From assembly GCA_964006375.1 (NCBI GenBank), contig OZ023267.1, forward strand, positions 24,493,239 to 24,557,238: a stretch of 64,000 nt of DNA. Reading direction: 5' to 3'. This document shows positions 1 to 13,375 of this stretch, piece by piece. This DNA comes from Tillus elongatus. Taxonomy: Eukaryota; Arthropoda; Insecta; Coleoptera; Cleridae. Position numbers and translations under genes: made by a program. Within the stretch, counting starts at the first letter, position 1; each line of letters begins with the position of its first letter. Below the pieces are notes generated by a model. It made no database searches and was not told where the DNA came from. It saw nothing but the letters and a program-made list of their open reading frames with translations.

Positions 1-474
1 GCTATTAAAAATATTTTTAAGAAAATTCGCTACCACAACACCATTGCTGCGTCCAGAATTTTTTTTATCGAACACGCCTTATGTTATTGCATTTTTGCAT
101 TTTCCATCGAAATATAATGCATGTTTGTAATAAAAGAAATTCGGGACGCAGCAAGTGCGTTATGGTAGCGAATTTTCATTAAATTCTTCAAATTTGAATA
201 GCTCAATTTGCTATTAACCTATAAGGATGACTAAGAAACCAGTTTTTTCGGGAACACATTAAGTTTATTTTCGGAAATTTTTGTACATTTTCAAACAATA
301 AAGTTATTTTGATGAAACATGGCACATTGTTTCTACTATATAGGTTATACTGGTAACCAAATTTCATGCCGTTTCTTAAAAAAAACACACGTATTTGCTA
401 TTACAAATATTTGTTTGAAAATTCACTACCATAACGCACTTGCTGCGTCCAGACTTTTTCTTTCTTTAACGTCG
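1..474. repeat. Pieces of the unclassified 'TGCTGCGTCC' inverted-repeat family
   Basis: Three copies of a roughly 40 bp motif (ACCATAACGCACTTGCTGCG or its reverse complement) lie at 27-60, 140-180 and 420-462 in alternating orientation. The spacers between them recur elsewhere (e.g. 35480-35880, 36990-37410, 50935-51300). No protein is coded; ORFs here are by-products. The family is named only for this report. Confidence 0.7.
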
Positions 475-592
475 GCCTATTCACGCGACTATGGCCAAGG
501 AGCATATTCACCTCACTATCCTGGAAATTTTGCCGAATCCCTCCTTTTCTGTAAGAGGGGTAGGGATCTTTACGGTGTCCAACATCGCATTT
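474..592 (-). mobile_element. SINE S1, 3' fragment
   Basis: The reverse strand matches the central and 3' part of the S1 SINE (TTAAAGATCCCTACCC and GGCCGACGTTAAAGAAA blocks) but lacks the tRNA-like head and most of the body. It abuts the 'TGCTGCGTCC' motif directly. Confidence 0.65.
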
Positions 593-830
593 ATAACGCT
601 GATTCTATTTATCTTTATAATACGAAGGATATTTGAATCAGTTTTGACACAAACAGTTTTTCTTTTAATCGCACCACACATGATATAGTAGACAAACACT
701 TTAAATTCTCTTCGCAAAATAAACAGTTTGACTTATAGAACTCATTAATGTAGATAAATCTATTTGTTTTTGGCACCAATATAAATATGTTTTTGTAAAA
801 ATCATACTTAAAAATGTTTCTTTGTTCCAG

Positions 831-897
831 GGTATGTATTGAAGAGATTTTGTTGCTGCGTCGAGGGATCAGCACGCCTAAAGGGCATTCAATCCAG
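831..897 (+). other. Candidate internal exon of an unknown gene
   Basis: 67 nt between an acceptor-like TTTGTTCCAG and donor-like GTTGGT, less AT-rich than its surroundings. Two frames are open across it; one reads LKRFCCCVEG-SARLKGIQ, the other CIEEILLLRRGISTPKG. Joining it to an acceptor at about 1131 would give a short hydrophobic tail and a stop. This rests on splice-site appearance and composition only. No family was recognised. Confidence 0.25.
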
Positions 898-1690
898 GTT
901 GGTGATATTCTGTATACTTACTCTAGGTCTAGGTAATATGAATTTGCGCTCTTATTACCGAATTTCCGTTCGCTTCTGTCATTGATTTGATTTTTATTAT
1001 GTGTCAGGTGTACCAAGTTTTATGTGCGCATTTTCTTTTTAATCAGGTAAGTTGAGTAGGTAGCCGTATCCATAATATTTGCAGTAGATATGCTTTGATA
1101 TTCCTAAAATGTACTCTTGTCGCTTTTAGGTTACCTGAAAGGAACTGTCATGGGATACTAACGATGTTGGTTATATTATTATAAGCGTTATACGTTTCTT
1201 TCAAAGCAAGTATTCTAGACAAGGTAATAAGTGAGATGTATAGAAGTAGTATTTAAGAATTTTTTGAAGAATTATTTATAAGCAGGCTTAAATGTACTTA
1301 GTTTAAAAACAACATACATATATGCTTTTTTGTTTTTCTTTAGCCTTTCACGCCGTTTTCTTGATATCTGAATATTTATCTCTTACGCTGGTTTATTTAT
1401 ATGCATTTGTTTGTATTTCATTTTTTTAAATATTTTTATTATAACTGTTGTAATCTCCTTCTTTTCAGCTAAATATTATTTTTATTTTCAGCAGAATAAG
1501 TAAGTACTTACACTAGTAAACATGTTTCTTTGTAATTAATGTTTTTGTGTGATTTACTCGCCCATATTTTATTTTACATTTAACATGTTGTCTTTGCAAC
1601 CATGAGCTTCTAGCTCCACACTTTATCAACTCTGCCAGGTTGTCCAAAAGGTTTCTTTTTTGCTCTACCTTTTCATGTTGTCATTTTCAA
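898..1690. other. AT-rich DNA, nothing clearly identified
   Basis: No ORF, RNA or recognisable repeat was found, apart from splice-site-like strings at about 1131 and 1469. Confidence 0.4.
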
Positions 1691-1699
1691 GTAAGGTCT

Positions 1700-2215
1700 G
1701 CCGAACTTAGCAGAGCACAGCTCAGAAACAAAGCAGCGCCTGTTATAATAATAATAATTATAATAATAATAATAAACTGTCCAGGGCTCAGACATGGAAA
1801 GTCAGTAATTGAGGAACCCAGTTCAAAGAGAGCTGTGGAGCTGCTAAATCTTAGCAGAGGACAGCTCAGGAACATAACAGGCCTCTTGACGGGACACATG
1901 GCCGTCAAGAAACACCTGCATAAAATGAGGCGGTTCGAGGGGGACCTCGCATGCAGACTCTGCGGCGAGGGGGAGGAATCAGCCCAGCACATCTTGTGCG
2001 AGTGTAAAGCTCTGGACCGCAGAAGACAACTGATCTACGGTCAGTCTAGACCGGAGACAGAGCATTATAAAACTTCACCCTACCAATTGCTGTGCAGACT
2101 AGTTCAAGGCACAGTGATTTTGGAGTGGGTGGAGTAAAAAGACTAAGGGCATGCACAATAAACCAAAGGTTGCAGTGCTATCGGGGCGGCGAGGCCGCGG
2201 ACGAGCCCTGAGGAG
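1700..2215 (+). mobile_element. RNase H-type LINE, truncated 3' end preceded by (TAA)n
   Basis: From about 1777 the + strand encodes the C-terminal part of a LINE polyprotein. It has a cysteine cluster CRLCGEGEESAQHILCEC (C-x2-C...H-x3-C) and then LCRLVQGTVILEWVE and a stop at 2137. A short 3'UTR with GCTATCGGGGCGGC ends in an A-rich run. The same C-terminus follows an RNase H domain at 9.1-10.5 kb. The copy is 5'-truncated and joined to AGCAGCGCCTGTT plus (TAA)n (1734-1776). The identical junction occurs at 13537-13587. Confidence 0.75.
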
Positions 2216-2329
2216 AAAAAAAAGGGTCTCCCGAAGGTTATTGTGCTTTAGAAAATATCCAGCATATTTTGCCTTTCTAATTTTCGCAATCATCTTTTTA
2301 TCTCTCACCTCTTCTTGTTTGCTTTTCCC

Positions 2330-2420
2330 TTAAATAAAGACTTTTTTGTGGCTTTACAAATGCGCTTTTCCTGTCTGCAACCGGTTTTGCCTGATGATGT
2401 GGTAAAAGAGGAAACCAGTT
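2330..2420 (-). mobile_element. Short repeat carrying a hammerhead-like 3' segment
   Basis: On the minus strand AAAACCGGTTGCAGACAG is followed by a GCGCATTTG segment shared with 61880-61911 and 48990-49030. On the plus strand CTGATGATGTGG and GGAAACCAGTTGC are present nearby. It looks like a degraded member of a hammerhead-like family. Confidence 0.35.
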
Positions 2421-2726
2421 GCTGGCTAGAAAACAAGCAACTATGGAGCCAACGAAAAAACAACAATAAATGTTTTGCCTGTTTAATGTTTTGCTTTTAC
2501 TAATAATAATCTTGTTTTTAGGTATATTCATACTTTTCTATTTCAGATCACATTTTTTTCAGGTTTAATTATTATACATTTCCATTTGAGGTCTAATTTT
2601 AAAATTTTTTCTTTTAGGGGATTTAAACCTAAGTTAATATTTTGTTATTATATGTTTTAACACATTTGCTTGGTTTATATATGATTTTTTACTCTATTTG
2701 CTCTTGTGTTTTTTCTTTTGTTTTAG

Positions 2727-2816
2727 GTGGCGAGGGTGCTCAAATACCTCCACGTGGTCCTTGCTGGAATGTAACATATAATAATCATAAAAAAATCTGC
2801 AGCTTACTTCAAACGT
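2727..2816 (+). other. Candidate terminal exon of an unknown gene
   Basis: A long pyrimidine tract ending TTTTAG at 2726 precedes a GC-richer stretch. Two frames run to stops (TAA at about 2772, or TGA at 2814-2816 after QIPPRGPCWNVTYNN). It could be the 3' end of an upstream gene or chance. No homology was recognised and no link to the 831-897 candidate is shown. Confidence 0.15.
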
Positions 2817-2819
2817 GAA

Positions 2820-3227
2820 AAAAGTAAATCATTCTATAACAACTTCCTTATCAGCAAAAATTTTCTTCATACTAACTGTCTTTTAAAAGATTTTTAAATT
2901 CCTAATGACTTATTAGTAATATTTTTAATCGGAATTTACTAAATTTATATGTAACATTATCATTATCGACTAAGGAAAACTCTGTTCCACCTTTATTACA
3001 CGATTTTATTGACAATGCTTGCCTAAGATGAGGAGTATTTTAACTTCCCTTATTTCTGAACGTAGAACTGGCTGTTGGAAGAAATCATGAATACTGCACA
3101 CTGCCGCCGCATATATGACAAACTGATGATGCCTAACGAGGTCAAAACCGGTCTTTGCCTTCCGCATCGGGTATAATATCTTAATTATTTATTTCACAAT
3201 ACCGATGAAAAAATTCTCACTGATATG
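2820..3227. other. Intergenic AT-rich stretch with a hammerhead-like string
   Basis: No gene was seen. At 3124-3155 CTGATGATGCCTAACGAGG is followed by AAAACCGGTC, resembling the third hammerhead-like family but too degenerate to call. LINE DNA begins abruptly at about 3228. Confidence 0.35.
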
Positions 3228-4252
3228 TTGTCGTGGATGGCCATTCTTCTAAACTCTATCCAATTAATGCAGGAGTTCCTCAAGGTTCAACTTTAGCCCC
3301 TACTTTGTTTGTTCTCCACATCAATGACCTCCTCTCGAGCACATCCAACCCAGTTCACAGATACGCGGACGACAGCACCCTCCATTCAAATATACAATAT
3401 TCTAAGCCTGTCTCTTTAGCCCATTAGATGAGGATGGCAGACTCATGGAGGGTTCTGTCTCGGTGGACCTCAAAAAAATATTAGACTGGGGAAGAAGAAA
3501 TATTCTACAATTCAACCCCACCAAATCTCAGTTTGCTTTCTTTTTCATAAGAGATACACCAGCCCTACACCCATCACAATGAACAAACAAGTTATTCAAA
3601 GTAATGAGTCCTTTTCACTTGTTGGCATTTCTGTGGATCGAAATATCAATTGGCACCAACATGTCGCATCGATTGCAGAAGCGGCTGCTAAGAAATTAGG
3701 TTTCCTCTTCCGGGCTCGCAAATACTTTTCACCAGATAATCTCTATACCTTATATACTTTACAAATAAGACCAAACCTCGAATACTGCTCCCACATCTGG
3801 GGTGCCGCTGCCGCTTCTACCCTCGCTATCCTAGACTCCATTCAGAAGAGAGCTATACGTCTCATCAGTAACCCCACCCTCGCCCAAAGGCTGCCATCCC
3901 TTGCCCACCGACGTGCCGTTGGTGACCTCTCTTTCTTTTATAGATATTTGCACGGTCAGTGTTCAGAGGAGCTTTCTTCTTTCTGCAACCAACAGATCTA
4001 CCAGGGGAACAGAGCGAATGCACCCTTTTACTGTCCAGGTCACCAGACATAGAACATCCTGTTATGCCCGCTCTTTTGTCCCGAGGAGTTCCAAATTGTG
4101 GTATTCTTTGCCGGCACATGTTTTTCCTTCTCCTTCGAACCTCCAAACCTTCAAGTCCAGTATTAACAAGTTGCCTCTTTCTTCCTTGTCGACACCCACG
4201 GTACGATAGTATTTAGGCTGTAAGCTCTCGTGGTGTGTTGTTGAAATAAAAA
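3228..4252 (+). mobile_element. Jockey/CR1-like LINE, 5'-truncated RT fragment (family J)
   Basis: Broken frames encode an RT: GVPQGSTLAPTLF (motif 4), RYADDST (catalytic YADD), then the thumb and C-terminal region (QIRPNLEYCSHIWGAAAAST, LIS-NPTLAQRLPSLAHRRA). The 3'UTR ends GTGGTGTGTTGTTGAAATAAA. Frames change near 3430-3580 and 3900-4050, so it is dead. Four other copies share this 3' end: 19288-20335(-), 23893-24945(-), 46700-48085(+) and 60735-61280(+). Confidence 0.85.
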
Positions 4253-4939
4253 AATATATTCATGATTCAAATTTATTAAAAACACAACTGGCCACTACCA
4301 AAATTACACTAGAGATGTGTGTGTTCCGAGGAAGGGATCGCATTGGAAGGTTATCCAATAGCCACTACATTAGAGATACTCTGCATATGCCGCTTATTAT
4401 ATGTTACATACTAAATTTTGAGCAAATCTGTTTCAAATTAATTAAAAATCAGTTGTTCAGATCTACTGTGATTTAAATATATTATATATTTTAGATATAT
4501 ATTCTATTTTTCAGGTTTACAAAAACATGTTTCAAAGTCTATTTTTCGCTGCATATTCCAGACCATAAAGGTTTAATTTTAAATTCGTAACGAGTGGCGG
4601 AGAATGCGCGGATGCCCAACAGCCGTAGCCACTTAAATTAGAAAGAAAAAAAATATACGGGGTGGACAACCCTTCATTAGACACTATATAGGTAGCTCGC
4701 TTAATAAGAGAGGTAGTCAATTTAACAAACATGTGCAGCATTCTCGAAACGATTTAGAATTTGTCTGTAAATTTGAACAACTCGGACTGCTTGGCGAAGT
4801 ATTAAAAAAAATATTATTTCCGAAAATTACAAATCTATTTTAGTGAAATTTGGTGGATATGTGGCCTCATAAAAGATCTTACTACATACGAAAATTCAAC
4901 TTTCTAAGTTTATAGAAAATTGGGTTATTCAAATTTGAA

Positions 4940-4940
<1 letters not shown>
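4253..4940. other. AT-rich DNA without identified features
   Basis: No coding or repeat signal could be assigned. Short ORFs here have random-looking composition. Confidence 0.4.
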
Positions 4941-5900
<960 letters not shown>

Positions 5901-5904
5901 CACC

Positions 5905-6812
5905 CTTTATTTCGAAAACGAAGCAACATTCGAAAAACTTTTATACCACATTCCCATCTTAAAATTAGGAGAGGATGCACCACCTTGATTTTGTCAAAAA
6001 ATTTAGGAAACACCATGTGTAGAAGGTGCAATAAATAGGCGGAAGGAAAAGAGAACGGGAATCAAAATAAATAGACGACGGTTTCACTGCGTCAGGTACT
6101 CGTTGACAGGAGTCTACTAGATTGATAGGAGTTGCGGATGCGGATGCCACAGCATGTTCTCTATGCTGTGCTGATGCTTTAGTGAAGTGAAAAGAGCTGC
6201 TGGAACTCATGGTGTTGCCCACCTAAAAAAATGTGTCAATATAAATTAATTGACTAAACTTAAGTCAAAGCTATTTAGAAATGGGCTTGATTTAATTGTA
6301 ATATTGGAATTCAGTATTCGGCAACGTTAAACGCAATCCCTATTTAATAAACTTATTAATGGTTAATAGCTAATACTTAATCTTACTGGGTCATATATGG
6401 TTTATAGAAAAGTATTTCAACTTGTAGTCTTGTAAAGTAACACGGAAACAGTAGTTTACTCTCGTTTCACGTATAAACAAAACAGGTTCTGCAATAATTT
6501 CACTTTACTGGACACCGAAAAAACGCACGGTACTCTAACAGGAAATTGAGCAATTAAATCTCTACCAATGTGGTCATTCTGGCGTGATTAAAATGCTTCT
6601 TTCTCGATACGTTTCGTTAATTTTCGATACAAGAGAGAGGTAACGCACGTATCCGTTTTAGATACGAAATTGTTTAGAGATAAACAAAAAAATTGCACCT
6701 ACAGGTTGAACGTTCATCAGCATTAATTTGTCTATCTCGATTATAATGCCACATATTGATTTTATTGCGTTTAAAGTGAACTTTCATGTTTTATCAATTA
6801 TCTGAAATAATA
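5905..6812. other. Unassigned DNA
   Basis: A minus-strand ORF at 5965-6222 (MGNTMSSSSSFHFTK start) has no recognised homology and no partner exons. The rest is AT-rich with no recognisable element. Treated as probably non-coding. Confidence 0.35.
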
Positions 6813-6815
6813 TTG

Positions 6816-6985
6816 CCTCCGTGGCGCAGGTTGCTAGGACTCAGCCTGCAAAGTGAAAGGTTTAGGGTTCGATTTCCGTGTGGGCCAAAGAGAAGTGACC
6901 TTATGTGGAAAATATAAAATTGGTAACGATTGGAAAATTACGCTAATGGCCTGAGATGCCATTGACTAGATAAATAAATTAATTA
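6816..6985 (+). mobile_element. tRNA-derived SINE S2
   Basis: Pol III A box-like GTGGCGCAGGTTGCTAGG and B box-like GGTTCGATTTCC are followed by a body ending TAATGGCCTGAGATGCC and an A/T-rich tail. Closely related to 36533-36712, which has a clear target-site duplication. Confidence 0.8.
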
Positions 6986-7115
6986 TTTTTTTTGTAAGTA
7001 CATTGTGCAAATTAATATGAATACAGGCAGATTTACGTTAAATATCGTTTATTGAGAGAAAAAATACAATACAGTACTAGTTTATAAATCTTTCAATATT
7101 ATGTAATAAGGTATA

Positions 7116-8625
7116 CAGGTGGCGCATTGAAAACGAAACAGACTGATTTGCGTCCAGAGATATTTTTTTAAAAACGCGAAACACGTCAATTTTAATATTG
7201 ACATAAAACTCAACTTTGTCAAATCAACCCCTTAAGGGTGGTGATAACAACCCTTATATTTTAAATAGGGAACATGGGTCGAGTGTTACATCATTTGAAA
7301 GCTCTATCTTTTCTGAATTCAGCACGCTAATTTGTTTGGAAGTTTTATTAACTCGTTTAAAAATTATTCACAGTTGTATTTGCAAGAACGTATTTCATTC
7401 ATTGTGATAAGAAATGCACTAACTAGTCAATTTCTCGTTAAAACAATAAAAAACAAAATCAAACGTTCAAAAATGTATATTCAGTTAAGTAAGTGTTCAA
7501 ATTGTTGACCACCAGCTTCCATACAAAAGTACAAATTTTGTTCAAAACGAGTTCTGACATTCTGGAGCATTTGTGGAGTTATTAGACGGCATTCTTCAAC
7601 AATGCGTCGTCGTAATTCTTCCAGAGACTCCGGTTCTGTTGCGTAAATTCGACTCTTTAAATGGCCCCATAGAAATAAGTCTAAAGGAGTTAAATCCGGT
7701 GATCTAGGGGGGCACTCAATAGCACCTCTACGCCCAATCCATTGTCCTGGAAACTCTGTGTTCAAAAACTCCCTAACACGTTGTGAAAAATGCGGAGGAG
7801 CGCCATCTTGTTGAAACACTAATTGATTTTCTTGATAGCGATCATCATTTTCAACAATGTCAATTAGTAGAGGGTAAAAGATATCTTCTAGTAAGTCCAA
7901 ATACGTTTCGCCACAATTTGTCCTAAAACTTCAATCTCAGTAATTTCATTTCTAACCGGAAATTCACGTTCAGGATCCCATTTTTTGTTGGCTACTGAAC
8001 CACTTTGTCGAAACTTTGCAACTAACTCTAAAATGTATTTTCTGTTATCATGTCTGTTCGGATGGCGTTCATTAAACAAAATTGCGCTACGGTTGGCACA
8101 GTCATCGTTTTTGAAAAAAAGAGTAATTATTTCAACTCTTTCTTCTACAGAATACACCATTGTGAAATTAATTTTCGGTGGTACTATCAAGTATCAAACC
8201 GATCGATAAACTGAAATAATAAACCGCATTTCTCTCATTCTGATAAGAAATGCTCTGATAGCCAATTTTTTGTTTACAAACCAACAAAACATAGACTATC
8301 AGCACATTTCTTATCGGAGTGAGTGAAATTCCTTTTTGCATCTTCAACTGTGATTAATTTTTAAACGAGTTGATAAAACTTCCAAAAAAATTAGTGTGCT
8401 GAAATCAGAAAAGAAAAAGCTTTCAAATGATGTAACACTCGACCCATGTTCCCTGTTTAAAATATAAGGGTTGTTATCAACACCCTTAAGGGGTTGATGT
8501 GACAAAGTTGAGTTTTATGTCAAAACATGTCCCTCTCAATATTAAAATTCACGTGTTTCGGCGTTTCTTAAAAAAATAATTTCTCTGGACGCAAATCGGT
8601 CTGTTTCGTTTTCAATGCGCCACGC
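7116..8625 (-). mobile_element. Tc1/mariner transposon M1, internally deleted
   Basis: Bounded by inverted ends reading GTGGCGCATTGAAAACGAAA, with TA on both sides (7114-7115 and 8626-8627). The TIRs extend for more than 300 bp. They share the AACCCCTTAAGGGTGGTGAT block with the element at 38562-40687. (AC)n and (TA)n follow the right end. Confidence 0.85.
7481..8160 (-). pseudogene. M1 mariner transposase with internal deletion
   Basis: The start ATG is at 8160 (MVYSVEERVEIITLFF). The N-terminal DNA-binding part ends after EVLGQIV. About 400 bp relative to the 39 kb copy are missing, including the first catalytic Asp region. The frame shifts and resumes at GETYLDLLEDIFYPLL. The second Asp (QQDGAPPHF) and third Asp (TPLDLFLWG) are present with 41 residues between them, suggesting a DD41D-like family. 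Not functional because of the deletion. Confidence 0.8.
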
Positions 8626-8645
8626 TATACACACACACACACACA

Positions 8646-8647
<2 letters not shown>

Positions 8648-8723
<76 letters not shown>
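8648..8723. repeat. (TA)n, preceded by (AC)n
   Basis: Begins about 20 bp after the right end of mariner M1; (AC)8 lies at 8629-8645. Confidence 0.95.
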
Positions 8724-8725
<2 letters not shown>

Positions 8726-8963
8726 GCCACAAACACGAAAAACTAACTTAAACGTGATATTTCTTCCAAAACCACAAAAACACGTGTAACATAATCACAA
8801 TAACCGGCCAAACAATTGACATAGACAATAAATTCACGCAGAATGACATGTTTTGTGTTAAGTGATATGTCGAGAAAGACCTGTCAGAATTGTCACAGCA
8901 TTGTTGCCATGTTGAAATAATACAGGAAGTTTTAGATTAATTCGCACAATAATGTAGGTAAGT

Positions 8964-8966
<3 letters not shown>

Positions 8967-9019
<53 letters not shown>
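8967..9019. repeat. (TA)n
   Basis: Pure TA run about 100 bp upstream of the RNase H LINE remnant. Confidence 0.95.
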
Positions 9020-9021
<2 letters not shown>

Positions 9022-9119
9022 GCTGGCTATATTCTTTGCAACAGGTATCGTCTCTTACGGTGCCATTAAAAGTAAAACAGTGGAAAAGAATGGTCACGTT
9101 GAAAAAATACTGCGTAAGG

Positions 9120-10530
9120 CGGTCATGACCCTAGCCGTCTAGGCGGCTGTATGGAAAAACGTGGGAACTAAACCTAGTATGGCTCACTGGCTGTACACAA
9201 GTGTGGTCAGACCATCGTTAACATACGCGGCACTGGTCTGGTGGCCTAAGGTGACACAATCCAGTGCAAAACAAAAACAAGACAAGATCCAAAGGATGGC
9301 TTGCGTAGGCATCACAGGGGCCATGTCTTCAACCCCAACAACCGCCGTGGAGGTGTTGCTGGATCTGATCCCCCCCCCCCCACCACTTAGTTATTATGGG
9401 AGAGGCCAGGCTAGGACTATACAGACCAGCATGCAATGGTAAACTGAAGATCAACCCAGGCTTCAGAGGCCACTGCAAAATTCAGGAGATCGTGAAGGAG
9501 CCCAGGCTTAAAATGAGGTCAGACTTCGCGAACCCGCGAATCTGCAGGGAAAACAACTTTACAATGGAAATCCCCGACCGCGAGGCATGACGGGAGGAGA
9601 CGCCGGGCATACCACGGGACGCGCTCGTCAGGTTCACGGACGAATCCGGCGGGGAGCGTGGAACGGGGGCAGGTGTTTATTCGGAAGGACCGAGGGTAAG
9701 TCATAATATTTTCCTCGGAGCCCATGTAATGGTCTAGCAGGCCGAAATGTATGCCATCCTGCACTGTGTGCGGGAGAACAAGAGGAGGGGGCAGCCCTTA
9801 AGGCTCCAAGTAGCCCACGGGTAAATTCCAGGCTGGTAAGTAAGTGCCAAGACAAGACGAGGGACCTGGATGGGCAGAATGACGTCACCCACACCTGGGT
9901 GGTGGGTCACTCGGGGGTCAAAGGCAATGAAGAAGCTGACAGTCTCGCGAAGAGAGGGTCATCAGAACCATATATGGGACCAGAACCGGTTCTGGGCGTG
10001 ATAAAGAGCACGGCCAGGGGAGCCATTAAGTCCTGGGTCAGAAACGAACACAAGGTGTACTGGGCAGACTGTCCAGGGCTCAGAGATGGGAAGTCAGTAA
10101 TTGACTAACCCAGTTCAAAGAGAGGTGTGGAGCTGCTAAATCTTAGCAGAGGACAGCTCAGAAACATAACAGATCCCTTGACGGGACACATGGCCGTCAA
10201 GAAACAAACATCTGCATAAAATGGGGCGGTTCGAGGAGAACCTCGCATGCAGACTCTGTGGTGAGGGGGAGGAATCAGCCCAGTACATCTTGTGCGAGTG
10301 TAAAGCTCTGGGCCGCAAAAGACGACTGATCTACGGTCAGTCTAGACCGGAAACAGAGCAATATAAAACTATAAAACTCCACCGTACCAATCGCTGTGCA
10401 GACTAGTTGAAGGCACAGTGATTTTGGAATTGGTGGAGTAAAAAGACTAAGGGCATGCACAATAAGCCAAAGGCTGCAGTGCTATCGGGGCGGCAAAGTC
10501 GCGGACGAGCCGTGAGGGGAAAAAAGTGGA
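9120..10530 (+). mobile_element. RNase H-type LINE (I/R1/Loa-like group), 5'-truncated and broken
   Basis: In order: the RT C-terminus (MAHWLYTSVVRPSLTYAALVW...AVEVLLDLIPP, 9156-9380, ended by a C-run frameshift at 9371-9382); an RNase H domain with the FTDESGG Asp site at about 9630, the AEMYAIL Glu site at about 9740 and VVGHSGVKGNEEADSLAKRG at 9898-9955; then the cysteine-rich tail CRLCGEGEESAQYILCEC at 10240-10300 and the 3'UTR. Several frameshifts and stops show it is dead. Placement in the I/R1/Loa group rests on the RT-RNase H order only. Confidence 0.85.
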
Positions 10531-12000
10531 AAAGAACATCAGCAATTGTGAAATGTCGCTAAGTTAGGGCAATAACAATAAATAAAATTAAACAACTTTT
10601 AGTTAAACTCGAAGGAGTACCCGTAAAACCCATATATAAAACACAATTTTATATATAATATACAATTTTTGTATTAAAACTATTATTGACCAATTCAAAC
10701 GAGACTTGGTAGGTTACCTACTCACATCTTGTAAATTACTGACAAATTACTTGGTCGGCACAACTGGACTAGTTTTTCATGTACATTTCAAGTTATCTTT
10801 TGGTGAGAATGATAACAACATGGTTAACTTGTGCGAATGAAATTATGCCTCAACCAAACAACTTGATTAAAAAAATAAGTCTTCTTTCAAACCATTTTTG
10901 TATCGCCGAAAATAACAAAGTTCCTTTGGTCAAATTTGGTACACATCTTGCATTGTCAATTTCGTCTAGTACAATATATACAGTTTTAATATCGATATTT
11001 GGGTGAAATAGAAAATTTCAGTTTTGAACTAAACGGTACCGGAGGTGTAATGGATTGGTTTTAGTTGAAGACAAAAAGAGGAATATCTTAAAGTGAATTA
11101 TTGTTTAATGATACAAAATTTAAGTCTGCCAAATTGCAAAAGTTCAAGAAGTTTAGAAGTGCCGACGTTTGAATGAAAACTTATACTAAATTGCGCTGTT
11201 TACAAGCACAAGGAGAATAGTACTTATTTGTAAGGCGCTTTGTACTATTATTGTCACAATAAACTCTAACTATAACTATAGATATTGTTTTATGTATTAA
11301 AATTTAGTTCCTAGGTTAATGGAAAATTTGTTTATTTTATCATTTTAAATAGCTTCTATGACAATTCGTTACCATAACGCACTTGCTGTGTTAGAACCTC
11401 TATCACTATGGTCATCCAGCTATTTTAGAATACGTTCCATATTCCAAGGAAAAATTAGAGAAAATTTGTTTCGAGTAAATAATAGTTTTCCCCTATTGAC
11501 ATTACTTTAATGTTTTTCTGATGGAAGTGCAAACATAGAAATTCAGTTAGGTAAATAACATCTTTGTTTTCTATTTATGTACATAAATATACCTAGATCG
11601 AAAAGCTGGATAGCTTGATTGATTTATTTTATGTATAGGCGTAAAACTTTTCGGATTCAATTTACATAAATGTTAATTTAGTTTTAAATATTTCAATTAT
11701 AGGGAATTTACTGAAGTATATTTTTTATTTTATTTAACAAGATATTAAAATCGTTATGGTATTAGGCGAGGCAACTAGTAATACACATCCCTGTAGTAAA
11801 AGTGGCATAAGCCTAACATAAAGTAAATCCGTGTATGTCATTGCCGTGTACATTGCAGTGATTTAAAATATTAAATACCCGGTTTCTCCGGGTAATATTT
11901 GTTGTTTCATTTTTTTTTTTTGGTCATTGATTGCACTTGGCCAATCGCAGCATTGTTACATAAATCAAATTGTTAAAAGTATACAAATGAAATACAAATA
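10531..12000. other. AT-rich DNA with scattered repeat fragments
   Basis: A module B-like string (CGCCGAAAATAACAAAGTTC) at about 10905-10930 and a 'TGCTGCGTCC'-family motif at 11357-11392 are the only recognisable pieces. No gene was seen. Confidence 0.5.
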
Positions 12001-12002
12001 CA

Positions 12003-12950
<948 letters not shown>

Positions 12951-13021
12951 AAATAAGCAAAAGACACACTGAGCAACGAAATATCTCTATTACCTAATAA
13001 AATATTATAATTGTATAAGTA

Positions 13022-13171
13022 CAATTTGGAGAACCTAATTCATCACAATACAGTTTTCAGACCTGACGATCGTTTCGCTAACAAAGTTGCGTTATCAAAG
13101 TTATGAATAAACAGTTTATTCATTCCTCTGATGACGCTAACTCCGTTAGCGAAACGATCGTAAAAACTGTA
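13022..13171. repeat. Inverted hammerhead-like unit (family H2)
   Basis: A degraded minus-strand copy (13064-13100: CCTGACGATCGTTTCGCTAA) and a well preserved plus-strand copy (13128-13162) are arranged tail to tail around TTATTCATT. The flank TTTGGAGAACC...CATCACAATA recurs beside other H2 copies. Confidence 0.6.
13128..13162 (+). ncRNA. Hammerhead-ribozyme-like motif H2
   Basis: Core CTGATGA (13128-13134), one extra C, helix II GCTAAC/GTTAGC with loop TCC, then GAAAC (13151-13155). The palindrome ACGATCGT can form a short or dimeric helix III. The cleavage triplet would be GTA. The extra base before helix II departs from the canonical core. Self-cleavage is not shown. Confidence 0.55.
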
Positions 13172-13296
13172 TTAGTGAATTTTTGTAGAAAAAATATTAA
13201 TAGGGAGATCCCGACTTTTGAATTTTGAAAAATTTATTTTAAATGAGCGCTAGGACATCTAGAACCCATATCAGAGGTCCGTTTCAATTTTTATAT

Positions 13297-13375
<79 letters not shown>

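Noticed and set aside
3124..3155. Hammerhead ribozyme
   Set aside because: CTGATGATGCC and AAAACCGG are present, but GAAAC is mutated and no helix I can be drawn; kept only as a possible relic of family H3.
5965..6222. Minus-strand ORF starting MGNTMSSSSSFHFTK
   Set aside because: A plausible-looking start, but no homology, no clear splice partners and an unremarkable C-terminal half.
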